Source: an uncultured Oscillospiraceae bacterium (GTDB lineage Bacteria; Bacillota; Clostridia; Oscillospirales; Oscillospiraceae). Taken from it: a stretch of 64,000 bases of DNA. The position numbers and the translations under genes are program-made. Shown piece by piece: positions 10,701-17,831 of this stretch. How positions within the stretch are numbered: position 1 is the stretch's first letter; every line of letters begins with the position of its first letter. The stretch spans positions 15,454 through 79,453 of the forward strand of contig CAKULE010000012.1 of assembly GCA_934667095.1 (NCBI GenBank), given 5' to 3'. The notes under the pieces are model-generated. The model did no database searches. It was given only the letters and a program-made list of their open reading frames with translations, and was not told the DNA's origin.

Positions 10701-11461
10701 CCGCCATCCCCGAGGGCGCGCAGGTGCTGGTGCAGGTGGAGGGCTCCAAGACCCCCACCGAGGGCTTTGTTCCCACCAACACCCCCGAGCGGCAGGCGGG
10801 TTGGGATGCCTACCTGAACGGCTCCGTACAGGGCTTTGCCTACCAGCAGGACGGCCTTGACGTGGTGCTCTTCGCCAACTCCCTCACCAACAAGGTCCAC
10901 CAGCGGGATGAGTACGCCTACCTCAGCAACTTCCTCTTCGCCCACTCCCTCACTGAGGAGGATTACGTCACCGCTTCCATCTCCTTCACCGATGTGGCCG
11001 CCGACGCGGACTACGCCGAGGCCGTGCTCTGGGCCGCCTCCATGGGCGTTACCACCGGCACCGGCAGCGCCGCCTTCTCCCCCGACGCCGTCTGCACCCG
11101 GGCGCAGGCCGTGACCCTCCTGTGGCGGGCCGCCGGCTGCCCCGCGGCCGAGAGCACCGGCACCTTCTCCGACGTGTCCGACAGCGCCTGGTACGCCCAG
11201 GCCGTGGCCTGGGCCGTCCAGCAGGGCATCACCAACGGCACCGGCAAGGGTGAGTTCTCCCCCAACGCCGACTGCTCGCTGGCCCAGTTCGTAACCATGC
11301 TCTTCCGGGCCGAGGGCCAGACCGGCACGGGCAGCACCTTCTATGAGGCCGCGATGGCCTGGGCCGCTCAGGCCGGCATGGTGGATGCCTCTGCCGATCC
11401 CGCCGCCGACTGCACCCGGAGCCAGGCCGTGGTCCTGCTCTGGACCGTCAGCGCCAACTGA
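7772..11461 (+). CDS. SLH-anchored M14-family zinc carboxypeptidase-like protein
   Basis: 1229 residues. Signal peptide about 1-31. The peptidase domain carries the M14 residues in order: HSNE (298-301, two zinc ligands), GYDLNRD (the substrate-binding Asn-Arg pair), FHG (His457, third zinc ligand) and TVELPAY (Glu552, catalytic). A long middle region (about 600-1060) of unrecognised alpha/beta character follows. It ends in three SLH repeats (about 1070-1229: FTDVAADADYAEAV, FSDVSDSAWYAQAV, and a weaker third). It is therefore exported and held on the cell wall, where it may trim peptides or wall stems. Its own promoter and AAGGAG site are present. Substrate is not predictable: M14 proteins act on both dietary peptides and gamma-D-Glu-DAP bonds. 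Confidence 0.9.
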   Translation: MKHKTHTPSKALAFLLALLMTLSLAVTSAGAVSVETLNPVDDPLLGTKFDVDAVISLVAGEDGQDISLTIPVSGVSKAALAAAVEAGSVELSLLKDHSKPYVNEELYPYGTEGGALADWLTQDGSAQFTDVTVAVAGTDAAPALAVSFHVNNYFYSTNWRTGETSVDYSVPHTNGGYYMDVCGYFDLTAQISGETVGSAPVKVAPYEKFNTMWEIYKELEAIEATGTANGLYVKKLSMGQSTAGRDMPYLIVADSQSSVEAWLKLTQAAEADPDGVLAKLAAGQLDDIRVPVMYSNIHSNETAATDGVLDFAKMIVSEKTISYKVLTGFTAEGEAELAKELGPVGEAGSVAVPDLVKDKATYLGYLTVDNNGLSGKVNLEKYYTMETETVNVKDELLSDVFFLLVPEENVDGRTYLTRHSSNGYDLNRDNSFQTTSETANMQQLIAAYNPVSFAEFHGRVKAFQCEPCDPPHEPNFEYDLLAEHLISGGEALGIAAAANNDGYNSYVIPQRDYLTYTGEGAETYWEDPWDDMSTSYTPQFAMLQGTVAYTVELPAYCDETAQAVQYGILGQAAYVAAEKLGYLTAQTKIYQRGVHNLNSDAFDLVGQWLCDQNDVEGAEMDLFRPEFTGEGENGNFYPECYIIPLDGVNQSNLQAAADMMEWLTRNDVKVNVTEKEFTYDGVTYPAGTLIVSMYQAKRSVANGALYDGTLINSWTVLYSEGITSFGATRGFDVVTVAKPAVYETIAAVCGPDMDHDDAVAYVKTIASYFSGVKGKDVIISNASEDSTAAVNTLLKAGKTVGMVTEGQYVGDFICSYADYLSVAGKYLITGTGVSAADVTAKVIGKSPVVYVPGVPAESSSGFLYTAQIGSAAAWNYDNAAMALMGFTVTEDVSKADAVVGASKLTDAVKEAVKSGLPYLGYTAQAAADLVPGTVRTGLSGAMDCLTFVTYPTQSLVNASYVSDGDDTLYAYGLGYFSAIPEGAQVLVQVEGSKTPTEGFVPTNTPERQAGWDAYLNGSVQGFAYQQDGLDVVLFANSLTNKVHQRDEYAYLSNFLFAHSLTEEDYVTASISFTDVAADADYAEAVLWAASMGVTTGTGSAAFSPDAVCTRAQAVTLLWRAAGCPAAESTGTFSDVSDSAWYAQAVAWAVQQGITNGTGKGEFSPNADCSLAQFVTMLFRAEGQTGTGSTFYEAAMAWAAQAGMVDASADPAADCTRSQAVVLLWTVSAN

Positions 11462-11474
11462 AGCAAAGCAAAAT

Positions 11475-11514
11475 AAAAAAGGACCCTGGAGCCCATGGGC
11501 TCCAGGGTCCTTTT
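11475..11514. terminator. Bidirectional terminator
   Basis: A perfect 30-bp palindrome (11481-11510, arm GGACCCTGGAGCCCA) flanked by an A run (11475-11480) and a T run (11511-11514). It serves both the M14 gene and the minus-strand MurE-like cassette. Confidence 0.9.
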
Positions 11515-13042
11515 ATTCCTCTGAATGGGTCCTGTCATACTCCTGCAGGAACGCCAGCACGTAGTCCACATCGGAAGGGGTATCGATATAGGCGGTGCCC
11601 CGCTTCTGGCGGGTCTCCGCCCCCTTGCCGGTGATGAGGGCCACCAGCGGCGTCCGGCACTCTGTCAGCGCCAGACAAATGGCTGCTCCGCGGTCGGGCT
11701 CTATGATCTCCCGGCAGCCCTGCGCGTCCACGTACCCGGCGATCTCCCGGCAGATGGAGAGGGTGTCCTCCTCGCCGGAGTCCTCCTCCGTCAGCACCAC
11801 CAGATCGGACCACCGGCCGGAGACCTCGCCCAGATCCCGCCGCCGCTCGAAGGCCTTGCCCCCCGGGCAGCCGAACACGGCGGCGATGTGCCGGCCGGGG
11901 TACTCCTCCCGGACGGAGCGGAACAGGGTCTCAAAGCTCATGCGGTTGTGAGCATAGTCCACGATGGCGGTGATGCGCCCGTCCCGGCTGGCATAGACCT
12001 CCATGCGGCCGGGGACCCGGGCCTCCGCCAGTCCGGCGGCAATGGCGTCCTCCGGGATGCTCAGGCAGCGGCAGAGGGCGATGGCCGCCAGCGCGTTGTC
12101 CACATTGAACAGCCCCGGCATGGAAAGGGTAAACTCCCTGTCCAGCCCGAGGCCCTTGGCGTGGAACCGGGCCCCGTGGCCCTCCTTGGCTGCGCCGCTG
12201 CCGTACAGGTCGGCGGAGCCGTCCCGCCGGGAAAAGGTAAGCACTTTCGGGCAGGCGGCCCGGGCGGCGGCCAGAATGTCGTCCGCCCGCTCGCAGTCCA
12301 GGTTGACGCAGGCCACCTCCGTCTGGGCGAAGAGCTTCAGCTTGGACTGGAAGTAGTCCTCAAAATCCGGGTGTTCAATGGGGGAGATGTGGTCCCGGCC
12401 GATGTTCAGAAAGGTGGCAGCGGCAAAGCGCGTGCCCAGCGTGCGGTGGTATTTCAGGGCCTGACTGGAGGCCTCCATCACCACATAGCCCAGCCCCGCC
12501 GCCCGGGCGTTGGCCAGATGCCGCTGGAGCTCCAGCGGCTCCGGGGTGGTCAGGTGGGACTCGAACTCCTCCGCGCCGTCGTAGGTGTCAATGGAGGAGA
12601 TCACGCCGCAGCGCTTCCCTGTGGGGGCCAGATGGTGGTCCAGAATGGCCTTCACATAGTAGGCGGTGGAAGACTTGCCCTTGGTGCCGGTGATCCCGAT
12701 GACGGACAGATCCCGGGAGGGGTCGTTGTAATACCGCACAGCCAGCAGGGCCATGGCCCGCCGCAGGTCGTTCACCTGAATACAGGGCAGAGCGGCGGCG
12801 GGATCGGGGGCGTCGCTGACGTAGGCGAAGGCCCCCCGGCTGGCGGCGTCCGCCAGGTACTCCGGCCTGAAGTGGGCCCCCTTTCGGATGAACAGGGTCC
12901 CGGGGACGCACTCCTGAGAGCTGCAGGTCACCAGCTCCACCGTGCGGTCCGGGTCAAGGCCCGCCGGCACCGGGGCGGCCAGCAGGCCCTCCCCCTCCAG
13001 CAGGCGGAGATAGTCATTGAGGGAATACAGCGTCAATTCCAT
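11513..13042 (-). CDS. Second MurE-like Mur ligase, lacking the DNPR motif
   Basis: A 509-residue Mur ligase with the catalytic core intact: TGTKGKSST (118-126), TTPEP (165-169), MEASSQALKYHR (189-200), DYAHN (362-366) and TGKGAE near the C-terminus. At the place where meso-DAP MurE has DNPR, this protein reads EEDSGEED (419-426), and the GKGHE motif reads GKGAE, so the third-substrate pocket is different. It is the last gene of a tight minus-strand cassette (2 nt after the GNAT stop) with an Asp/Glu racemase and an ATP-grasp ligase. The start at 13042 has GAGGT 7 nt upstream. It likely acts on a UDP-MurNAc precursor or a similar substrate, with an amino acid other than meso-DAP. That is inference. 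Confidence 0.85.
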   Translation of the reverse strand: MELTLYSLNDYLRLLEGEGLLAAPVPAGLDPDRTVELVTCSSQECVPGTLFIRKGAHFRPEYLADAASRGAFAYVSDAPDPAAALPCIQVNDLRRAMALLAVRYYNDPSRDLSVIGITGTKGKSSTAYYVKAILDHHLAPTGKRCGVISSIDTYDGAEEFESHLTTPEPLELQRHLANARAAGLGYVVMEASSQALKYHRTLGTRFAAATFLNIGRDHISPIEHPDFEDYFQSKLKLFAQTEVACVNLDCERADDILAAARAACPKVLTFSRRDGSADLYGSGAAKEGHGARFHAKGLGLDREFTLSMPGLFNVDNALAAIALCRCLSIPEDAIAAGLAEARVPGRMEVYASRDGRITAIVDYAHNRMSFETLFRSVREEYPGRHIAAVFGCPGGKAFERRRDLGEVSGRWSDLVVLTEEDSGEEDTLSICREIAGYVDAQGCREIIEPDRGAAICLALTECRTPLVALITGKGAETRQKRGTAYIDTPSDVDYVLAFLQEYDRTHSEE

Positions 13043-13044
13043 GG

Positions 13045-13566
13045 TCAAACCTCATTTGCTTTCCAGTAGTCCTCCCGCAGCAGGCCGAACAGGTACACGT
13101 CCGCCCAGTCCCCGCCGGGCGCGCGGACATGCTGCCGCTGGACGCCCTCCGGCCTCATGCCCAGCTTCCGCGCCAGGGCGGCGGAGCGGCCGGGGTCGAT
13201 GGTCTCGCACCAGACGCGGCGGACCGCCGGCGCGGTAAAGGCGTGCCGCACCACGGCGGCGCAGGCCTCATGGGCAAAGCCCATGCCCCAGACGGCCCGG
13301 TTGAAAAACCAGCCCATTTCGCAGCAGCCGGAGTCCAGCCCGCTGAACAGGAGATAGCCGATGACCTTACCGTCCGCCCGGCGCTCCGCGGCCAGCGCGC
13401 CCCCTCTGCCCATGCAGAACTCCGCGAGGAAGCGGGCGGTCTGTTCCGGGCTGTATGGCGGCTCGCAGAAGCGCATGGTCTCGGCATCGCCGAGGATCTC
13501 CTGCAGGTCGGCGGCGTCGGACAGGGCAAAGGGCCGCACGGTCAGACGGTCAGTTTCAATATGCAT
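13045..13566 (-). CDS. GNAT-family N-acetyltransferase (RimJ/RimL-like)
   Basis: 173 residues. It opens MHIETDRLTVRPF and continues with the Acetyltransf_3 pattern, including the GWFFNRAVWGMGFAHEA segment (acetyl-CoA binding loop) and a C-terminal beta strand. It lies 13 nt after the racemase stop with no clear Shine-Dalgarno, so translation is probably coupled. RimJ/L-like enzymes acetylate protein or small-molecule amines; here the neighbours suggest an amino acid or a precursor peptide as substrate, but nothing in the sequence proves it. Confidence 0.8.
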   Translation of the reverse strand: MHIETDRLTVRPFALSDAADLQEILGDAETMRFCEPPYSPEQTARFLAEFCMGRGGALAAERRADGKVIGYLLFSGLDSGCCEMGWFFNRAVWGMGFAHEACAAVVRHAFTAPAVRRVWCETIDPGRSAALARKLGMRPEGVQRQHVRAPGGDWADVYLFGLLREDYWKANEV

Positions 13567-13579
13567 AGTATAAAATTCA

Positions 13580-14284
13580 TCAGATCATACGCAGGGGATA
13601 GCCGCACTGGACCACCGCCCGCTCAGCCATGACCATCATGGCGTCCAGATAAAAGGGCGGCAGGGCGTGGTAGGTGGCGAAGACGGACAGCTCCGTGCAG
13701 GCCAGAATGGCGCAGTCGCACCCGGCGGCCCGGATGGCCCGGTCGATCTGGGCGAATTTCTCCCGGCTGCCCCGCTCCCCCTGCTTGATCTCGTCGTAGA
13801 TGATGGACATGACCAGCTTCTGGGTCTCGGCGTCGGGGGCCACGGCCTCCAGCCCCAGCGCAGCGCACTCCTTCTGGTACAGGCCGGTCTGGATGGTGCC
13901 GTCGGTGGCGAGAATGCCGGGGCGCTTTCTGCCCTGCGCCGCCAGCGCAGCGGCAGTCTCCCGGATCATGTGGATGATGGGGATGGACAGTTCCCCCTGA
14001 AGCCGGTCGGCAAAGTAGTGGGAGGTGTTGCAGGGGATGGCCACGGCGGTGCAGCCGCACTGCTCCAGCAGCCTGGCGTCGCCGCTCAGCCGCCGGTAGA
14101 GCGCCTCTGTGTCGCCGCCGAGGATGGCGGCGGTGCGGTCGGGCATTTTGGTGTCCGACAGGATGAGGGTGGGCAGGTGGTCCTGATCCCGGGCGGCGTC
14201 TGTGCGGTCCAGCACGAACTGGTAAAACACCTGTGTCGCCTGCGGGCCCATGCCGCCCAGAATACCCAGTTTCTGTTCCTTCAT
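13580..14284 (-). CDS. Aspartate/glutamate racemase family protein
   Basis: 234 residues, a PLP-independent two-cysteine racemase. It begins KLGILGGMGPQAT, the standard opening of aspartate racemases of the RacX/YgeA type. The two catalytic cysteines are in PCNTSH (Cys85) and ACTEL (Cys196). This is unlike the MurI glutamate racemase, so it is probably not the general D-Glu supplier. The start at 14284 has AAGGAGG 7 nt upstream, and that site overlaps the stop of the upstream ATP-grasp gene. It most likely provides D-Asp, possibly D-Glu or another D-amino acid, for the neighbouring ligases. Confidence 0.88.
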   Translation of the reverse strand: MKEQKLGILGGMGPQATQVFYQFVLDRTDAARDQDHLPTLILSDTKMPDRTAAILGGDTEALYRRLSGDARLLEQCGCTAVAIPCNTSHYFADRLQGELSIPIIHMIRETAAALAAQGRKRPGILATDGTIQTGLYQKECAALGLEAVAPDAETQKLVMSIIYDEIKQGERGSREKFAQIDRAIRAAGCDCAILACTELSVFATYHALPPFYLDAMMVMAERAVVQCGYPLRMI

Positions 14285-14296
14285 GGACAAGCCTCC

Positions 14297-15511
14297 TTAA
14301 TCAGCGGGCTTTTGGTTGTGCTTGTAGAAGCGCACGTAGGTGCCGATGTGGTTCTTCCAGATGCGCCAGATGCGCTTGGCGGTGTAGTCGGGCCGGTACT
14401 CCATGGAGTGGTGGTCCGCCCCCTTGCGGAACAGCTCCCGCATGCGGGCGTGGTAGCTCTTGGGGATGAAGGTATAGGCCAGCCGCCGGGGGATCATGCG
14501 CCAGATGGAGTCATCCTCCACCACGGTGAGTGGGAGGTCCTTTCCCTCCAGCAGGTCGCCCACCAGATACTCGGCGATGTTATGGCCGGAGCCGGTGACA
14601 TAGTAATTGCTGCGGCCCTGCCGGCAGTTGATCTCGAAGGCCTTGTATTTTCCATCCCGCTGGTCGTACTTGATGTCGAAGTTGGAGAAGCCCACATAGT
14701 GCAGATCCTCCAGCATGGCGCGGATGGAATCGCACAGGGTCTGGTCGTGCTCGGTGATGATGACGGCGTGGTTGCCGATGCCGTGGGGGGAGTGCTCCTC
14801 CAGCAGCACGTGGCCCAGACACATGAGTTTGACCTTGCCGTGGGTGTCGGAGTAGTTGGTGAGCACCCGCATATAGGTGTCGTCCCCGGGGATGAACTCC
14901 TGCAGGATCATGTGGCCGGGGTAGCCGGCGGCGTACACCTCATCCAGCGCGGCCAGCAGTTCCTCCCACGTCTGGCAGATGTAGACCTTTTTCAGTTCGT
15001 TGTGGCCGGTGGCCCAGTAGGCCACGCCGTCGGCGGGCTTGGCGATGTAGGGCGCGCCCCACGGCAGCACAAAGTCGTGGCCCATGGAGCCGTCGTACAC
15101 GAAGGTGGCCGGGTGGTCGATGCCGTACTTGTCGCACAGGGCGTAGAACTGCTCCTTGTCAGTGAGCATGTCCAGCATCTCGCCGGAGATATAGTTGCAC
15201 CTGGCGTTGGCGGGAAACTGATCCTTCAGGTGGGCGGCCAGCTTCACATAGCTGTCGCCGCAGCCGATGACCAGCACCGTCTGGCCCGCGCACTCGGCGC
15301 ACACTTGCTTCACGTTGCGCAGGAAGGTGTCCGGGTCCTCGTTGTCCAGACAGGGGCGGTAGTCGATGATGGAGCTGTACGCACAGGGGAAGGAGATATA
15401 CTTGCCATAGGCGATGGACTTGACGCCGTAAGCCTCGTGAAAGGCCCGGGCGACGCTGTAAACGTTGATGTCGCCGCCGAAGAGCAGCGGCTGGAAGGCG
15501 GGTGTAGACAT
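14297..15511 (-). CDS. ATP-grasp carboxylate-amine ligase resembling D-aspartate ligase
   Basis: 404 residues. The N-terminal LLFGGDINVYSVARAFHEAYG resembles what I recall of the start of the enterococcal D-aspartate ligase (Asl), which attaches D-Asp to the side chain of peptidoglycan precursors. The ATP-grasp core shows PYIAKPADGV, a central QEFIPGDD, and the metal-binding FEINCRQGRSNYY. A basic, aromatic C-terminus (about 350-404) follows. It is first in the cassette and sits directly upstream of an Asp/Glu racemase, the same pairing as in Enterococcus faecium. The start at 15511 has AGGAG about 11 nt upstream. The family is clear; the D-Asp specificity is an inference from resemblance and context. 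Confidence 0.8.
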   Translation of the reverse strand: MSTPAFQPLLFGGDINVYSVARAFHEAYGVKSIAYGKYISFPCAYSSIIDYRPCLDNEDPDTFLRNVKQVCAECAGQTVLVIGCGDSYVKLAAHLKDQFPANARCNYISGEMLDMLTDKEQFYALCDKYGIDHPATFVYDGSMGHDFVLPWGAPYIAKPADGVAYWATGHNELKKVYICQTWEELLAALDEVYAAGYPGHMILQEFIPGDDTYMRVLTNYSDTHGKVKLMCLGHVLLEEHSPHGIGNHAVIITEHDQTLCDSIRAMLEDLHYVGFSNFDIKYDQRDGKYKAFEINCRQGRSNYYVTGSGHNIAEYLVGDLLEGKDLPLTVVEDDSIWRMIPRRLAYTFIPKSYHARMRELFRKGADHHSMEYRPDYTAKRIWRIWKNHIGTYVRFYKHNQKPAD

Positions 15512-15577
15512 GAAAGCTCAGTCTCCTTATATCATATCAATTTCGCCCGGCAGGGGCGGGGAAGGTATCGCCGGGCC

Positions 15578-17812
15578 TCAGCTCCCGGCGCGCTGGACGA
15601 AAATGACCCCGGGGATCTGGGACAGCTTGTTGATGACCGACGTGAGCTCCTTCCGGTCCTTCACCGTCAGCTCCAGCGAAATGAGGGCGTAGCCGTCAGG
15701 CTGGCTGCGGGCCATGAGGTTGTTCACCTTCACCTTCTGGGCGGAGAGGGCCATGGCCACGTCCAGCGTGAGGTTGTCCCGGTCCTTGGCAGAGATGTCC
15801 AGCGCCGTGCGATAGCTGGACAGCTCCGTGTCCGCCGCCCAGGACGCCTCCACCCAGCGGCCTGCCTCCTCGGGCTTGCGGCGGGAGAGGGCGGCGTTGG
15901 GGCAGTCCTGCCGGTGGATGGACACGCCGTAGCCCCGGGTGATGAAGCCCACGATGGGGTCCCCGGGCACGGGAGTGCAGCACTTGGAGAACTTCACCAT
16001 GCAGTTGTCCAGCCCGGCTACGATGACGCCGTTGCGGGAGTGAACGGGCTTGGGGGCCTCCGGCTTGCCGGAGGGATAGATGGTCTCGCCGGCGGCGGCC
16101 GCATCCTGAAGCGCCTGGCGCTCGGCGGCCTGACGCTCCAGCCGGCCCATGCGGGTCAGCTCCTCCTTCATGCGGCCGGCGGCCTTCTGGGCGGACATGC
16201 CGCCGTAGCCGATGGCGGCGTACAGCTCGTCCAGCGTGCCGAAGCGCACCCGCTTCAGCATGGCGTCCAGCACCTCGGGGGTGGCGGTGATGGCCGCCAT
16301 GGACAGGCCCAGGTGCTTCAGCTCGGACTCGAAGGCGGCACGGCCGGTGGCGATGTTCTCCTCCCGGCGCTCCTTTTTGAACCACTGGCGGATCTTGTTG
16401 CGGGCCTCGTTGGATTTGCAGATATTCATCCAGTCCCGGCTGGGGCCCTTGGCCGAGCGGGAGGTGATGACCTCCACGATGTCGCCGTTTTTCAGCGGCG
16501 TATCAAAGGTGACGATGCGGCCGTTCACCCGGGCGCCGGTCATGGCGTTGCCTACGGCAGAGTGGATGGCGTAGGCAAAGTCGATGGGGGTGGCCCCGGC
16601 GGGGAGGCTCTTCACGTCGCCGTTGGGGGTAAAGACGAAGACCTCGTCGGCAAACATGTCCACCTTCAGGGTGCGGACGAACTCGTCCGGGTCGGTGTCC
16701 TGCTGGCTCTCCAGCAGCTTGCGCACCCACTCGAACTCCTGCTCGGTGCCCAGCTTGACGTTGGCCATGCCCTGCTTGTACTTCCAGTGGGCGGCGACGC
16801 CGTATTCCGCCGTCTGGTGCATGGCCCAGGTGCGGATCTGCACCTCGAAGGGGATGCCCTCGCTGCCGATAACGGTGGTGTGCAGGGACTGGTAGCCGTT
16901 GGGCTTGGGGGTGCTGATATAGTCCTTGAAGCGGCCCAGAATGGGCTTGAACATGTCATGGATGCTGCCCAGCACGTTGTAGCAGGCAGGCAGGTCCTGT
17001 ACAATGACCCGGAAGGCGTAGATGTCGAAGATCTCCTTGATGGTCTTGTTCTGGGAATACATCTTGCGGTAGATGGAGTAGATGTGCTTCAGCCGGCCGT
17101 AGACGGTGCAGGCAAGCCCCTCCGCCGCCAGCCGCTCTTCGATCTGCCGCTGCATCCGCTCCAGAAAGTCATCGTTCTCGGCGGTCATTTTCTCCAGCTC
17201 CTGCTGGACGTCGGCGTAGCCAATGGGGTCCAGATAGCGCAGGGAGATGTCCTCCAGCTCCCACTTGATACGCTGCATACCGAGGCGGTGGGCGATGGGG
17301 GCATAGATCTCCATCGTCTCCAGCGATTTTTCCTTCTGCTTGCGCTCCGACTGGTACTCCAGCGTGCGCATGTTGTGCAGCCGGTCGCACAACTTGATGA
17401 GGATCACCCGCACGTCCTTGGCCATGGCCATGAACATCTTGCGGAGGTTCTCCATCTGCTCCTCCTCTTTGGAGGTATACTGCATCCGGGTCAGCTTGGT
17501 GACGCCCTCCACCAGATCGGCCACCGTGGGGCCGAAATGGTGGGCGATGTCGTCGTGAGTGGCGTCGGTGTCCTCAATGCAGTCGTGGAGCAGGGCGGCG
17601 ATGATGGAGTCCACATCCAGCCCCAGCTCAGTGACGATCTCGGCTACCGCCACGGGATGGATGATATAGGGCTCTCCGCTCTTGCGCAGCTGGCTGCCGT
17701 GGTGTTGGGCGGCGTATTCAAAGGCGGAGCGCACCCGGGCCACGTCCGCGTTGGGGTTGGCGGCCAGAATGTGCTGCTCCAGCTGTTCGTATCGTTCCTG
17801 GATGTCGTCCAT
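15578..17812 (-). CDS. rel: Bifunctional (p)ppGpp synthetase/hydrolase (Rel)
   Basis: 744 residues, the standard length of Firmicutes Rel, which makes and degrades the stringent-response alarmone. Order: HD hydrolase domain with LLHDCIEDTDAT (active); synthetase domain with GRFKDYISTPKPNGYQSLHTTV split across its core, where the RFKD signature marks a bifunctional enzyme rather than E. coli RelA; TGS domain (FTPNGDVKSLPAGATPIDFAYAIHS); a zinc-finger-like CCTPVPGD segment; and a C-terminal ACT domain. The start has AGGAGG 6 nt upstream, and it follows recJ by about 20 nt, so the two are co-transcribed. The envelope cassette continues 67 nt downstream on the same strand. Confidence 0.97.
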   Translation of the reverse strand: MDDIQERYEQLEQHILAANPNADVARVRSAFEYAAQHHGSQLRKSGEPYIIHPVAVAEIVTELGLDVDSIIAALLHDCIEDTDATHDDIAHHFGPTVADLVEGVTKLTRMQYTSKEEEQMENLRKMFMAMAKDVRVILIKLCDRLHNMRTLEYQSERKQKEKSLETMEIYAPIAHRLGMQRIKWELEDISLRYLDPIGYADVQQELEKMTAENDDFLERMQRQIEERLAAEGLACTVYGRLKHIYSIYRKMYSQNKTIKEIFDIYAFRVIVQDLPACYNVLGSIHDMFKPILGRFKDYISTPKPNGYQSLHTTVIGSEGIPFEVQIRTWAMHQTAEYGVAAHWKYKQGMANVKLGTEQEFEWVRKLLESQQDTDPDEFVRTLKVDMFADEVFVFTPNGDVKSLPAGATPIDFAYAIHSAVGNAMTGARVNGRIVTFDTPLKNGDIVEVITSRSAKGPSRDWMNICKSNEARNKIRQWFKKERREENIATGRAAFESELKHLGLSMAAITATPEVLDAMLKRVRFGTLDELYAAIGYGGMSAQKAAGRMKEELTRMGRLERQAAERQALQDAAAAGETIYPSGKPEAPKPVHSRNGVIVAGLDNCMVKFSKCCTPVPGDPIVGFITRGYGVSIHRQDCPNAALSRRKPEEAGRWVEASWAADTELSSYRTALDISAKDRDNLTLDVAMALSAQKVKVNNLMARSQPDGYALISLELTVKDRKELTSVINKLSQIPGVIFVQRAGS

Positions 17813-17831
17813 AACGGACCTCCTGTATTTC

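Noticed and set aside
7901..10945. A long minus-strand frame opposite the M14 peptidase
   Set aside because: Antisense shadow: His/Gly/Val-rich, no recognisable domain.
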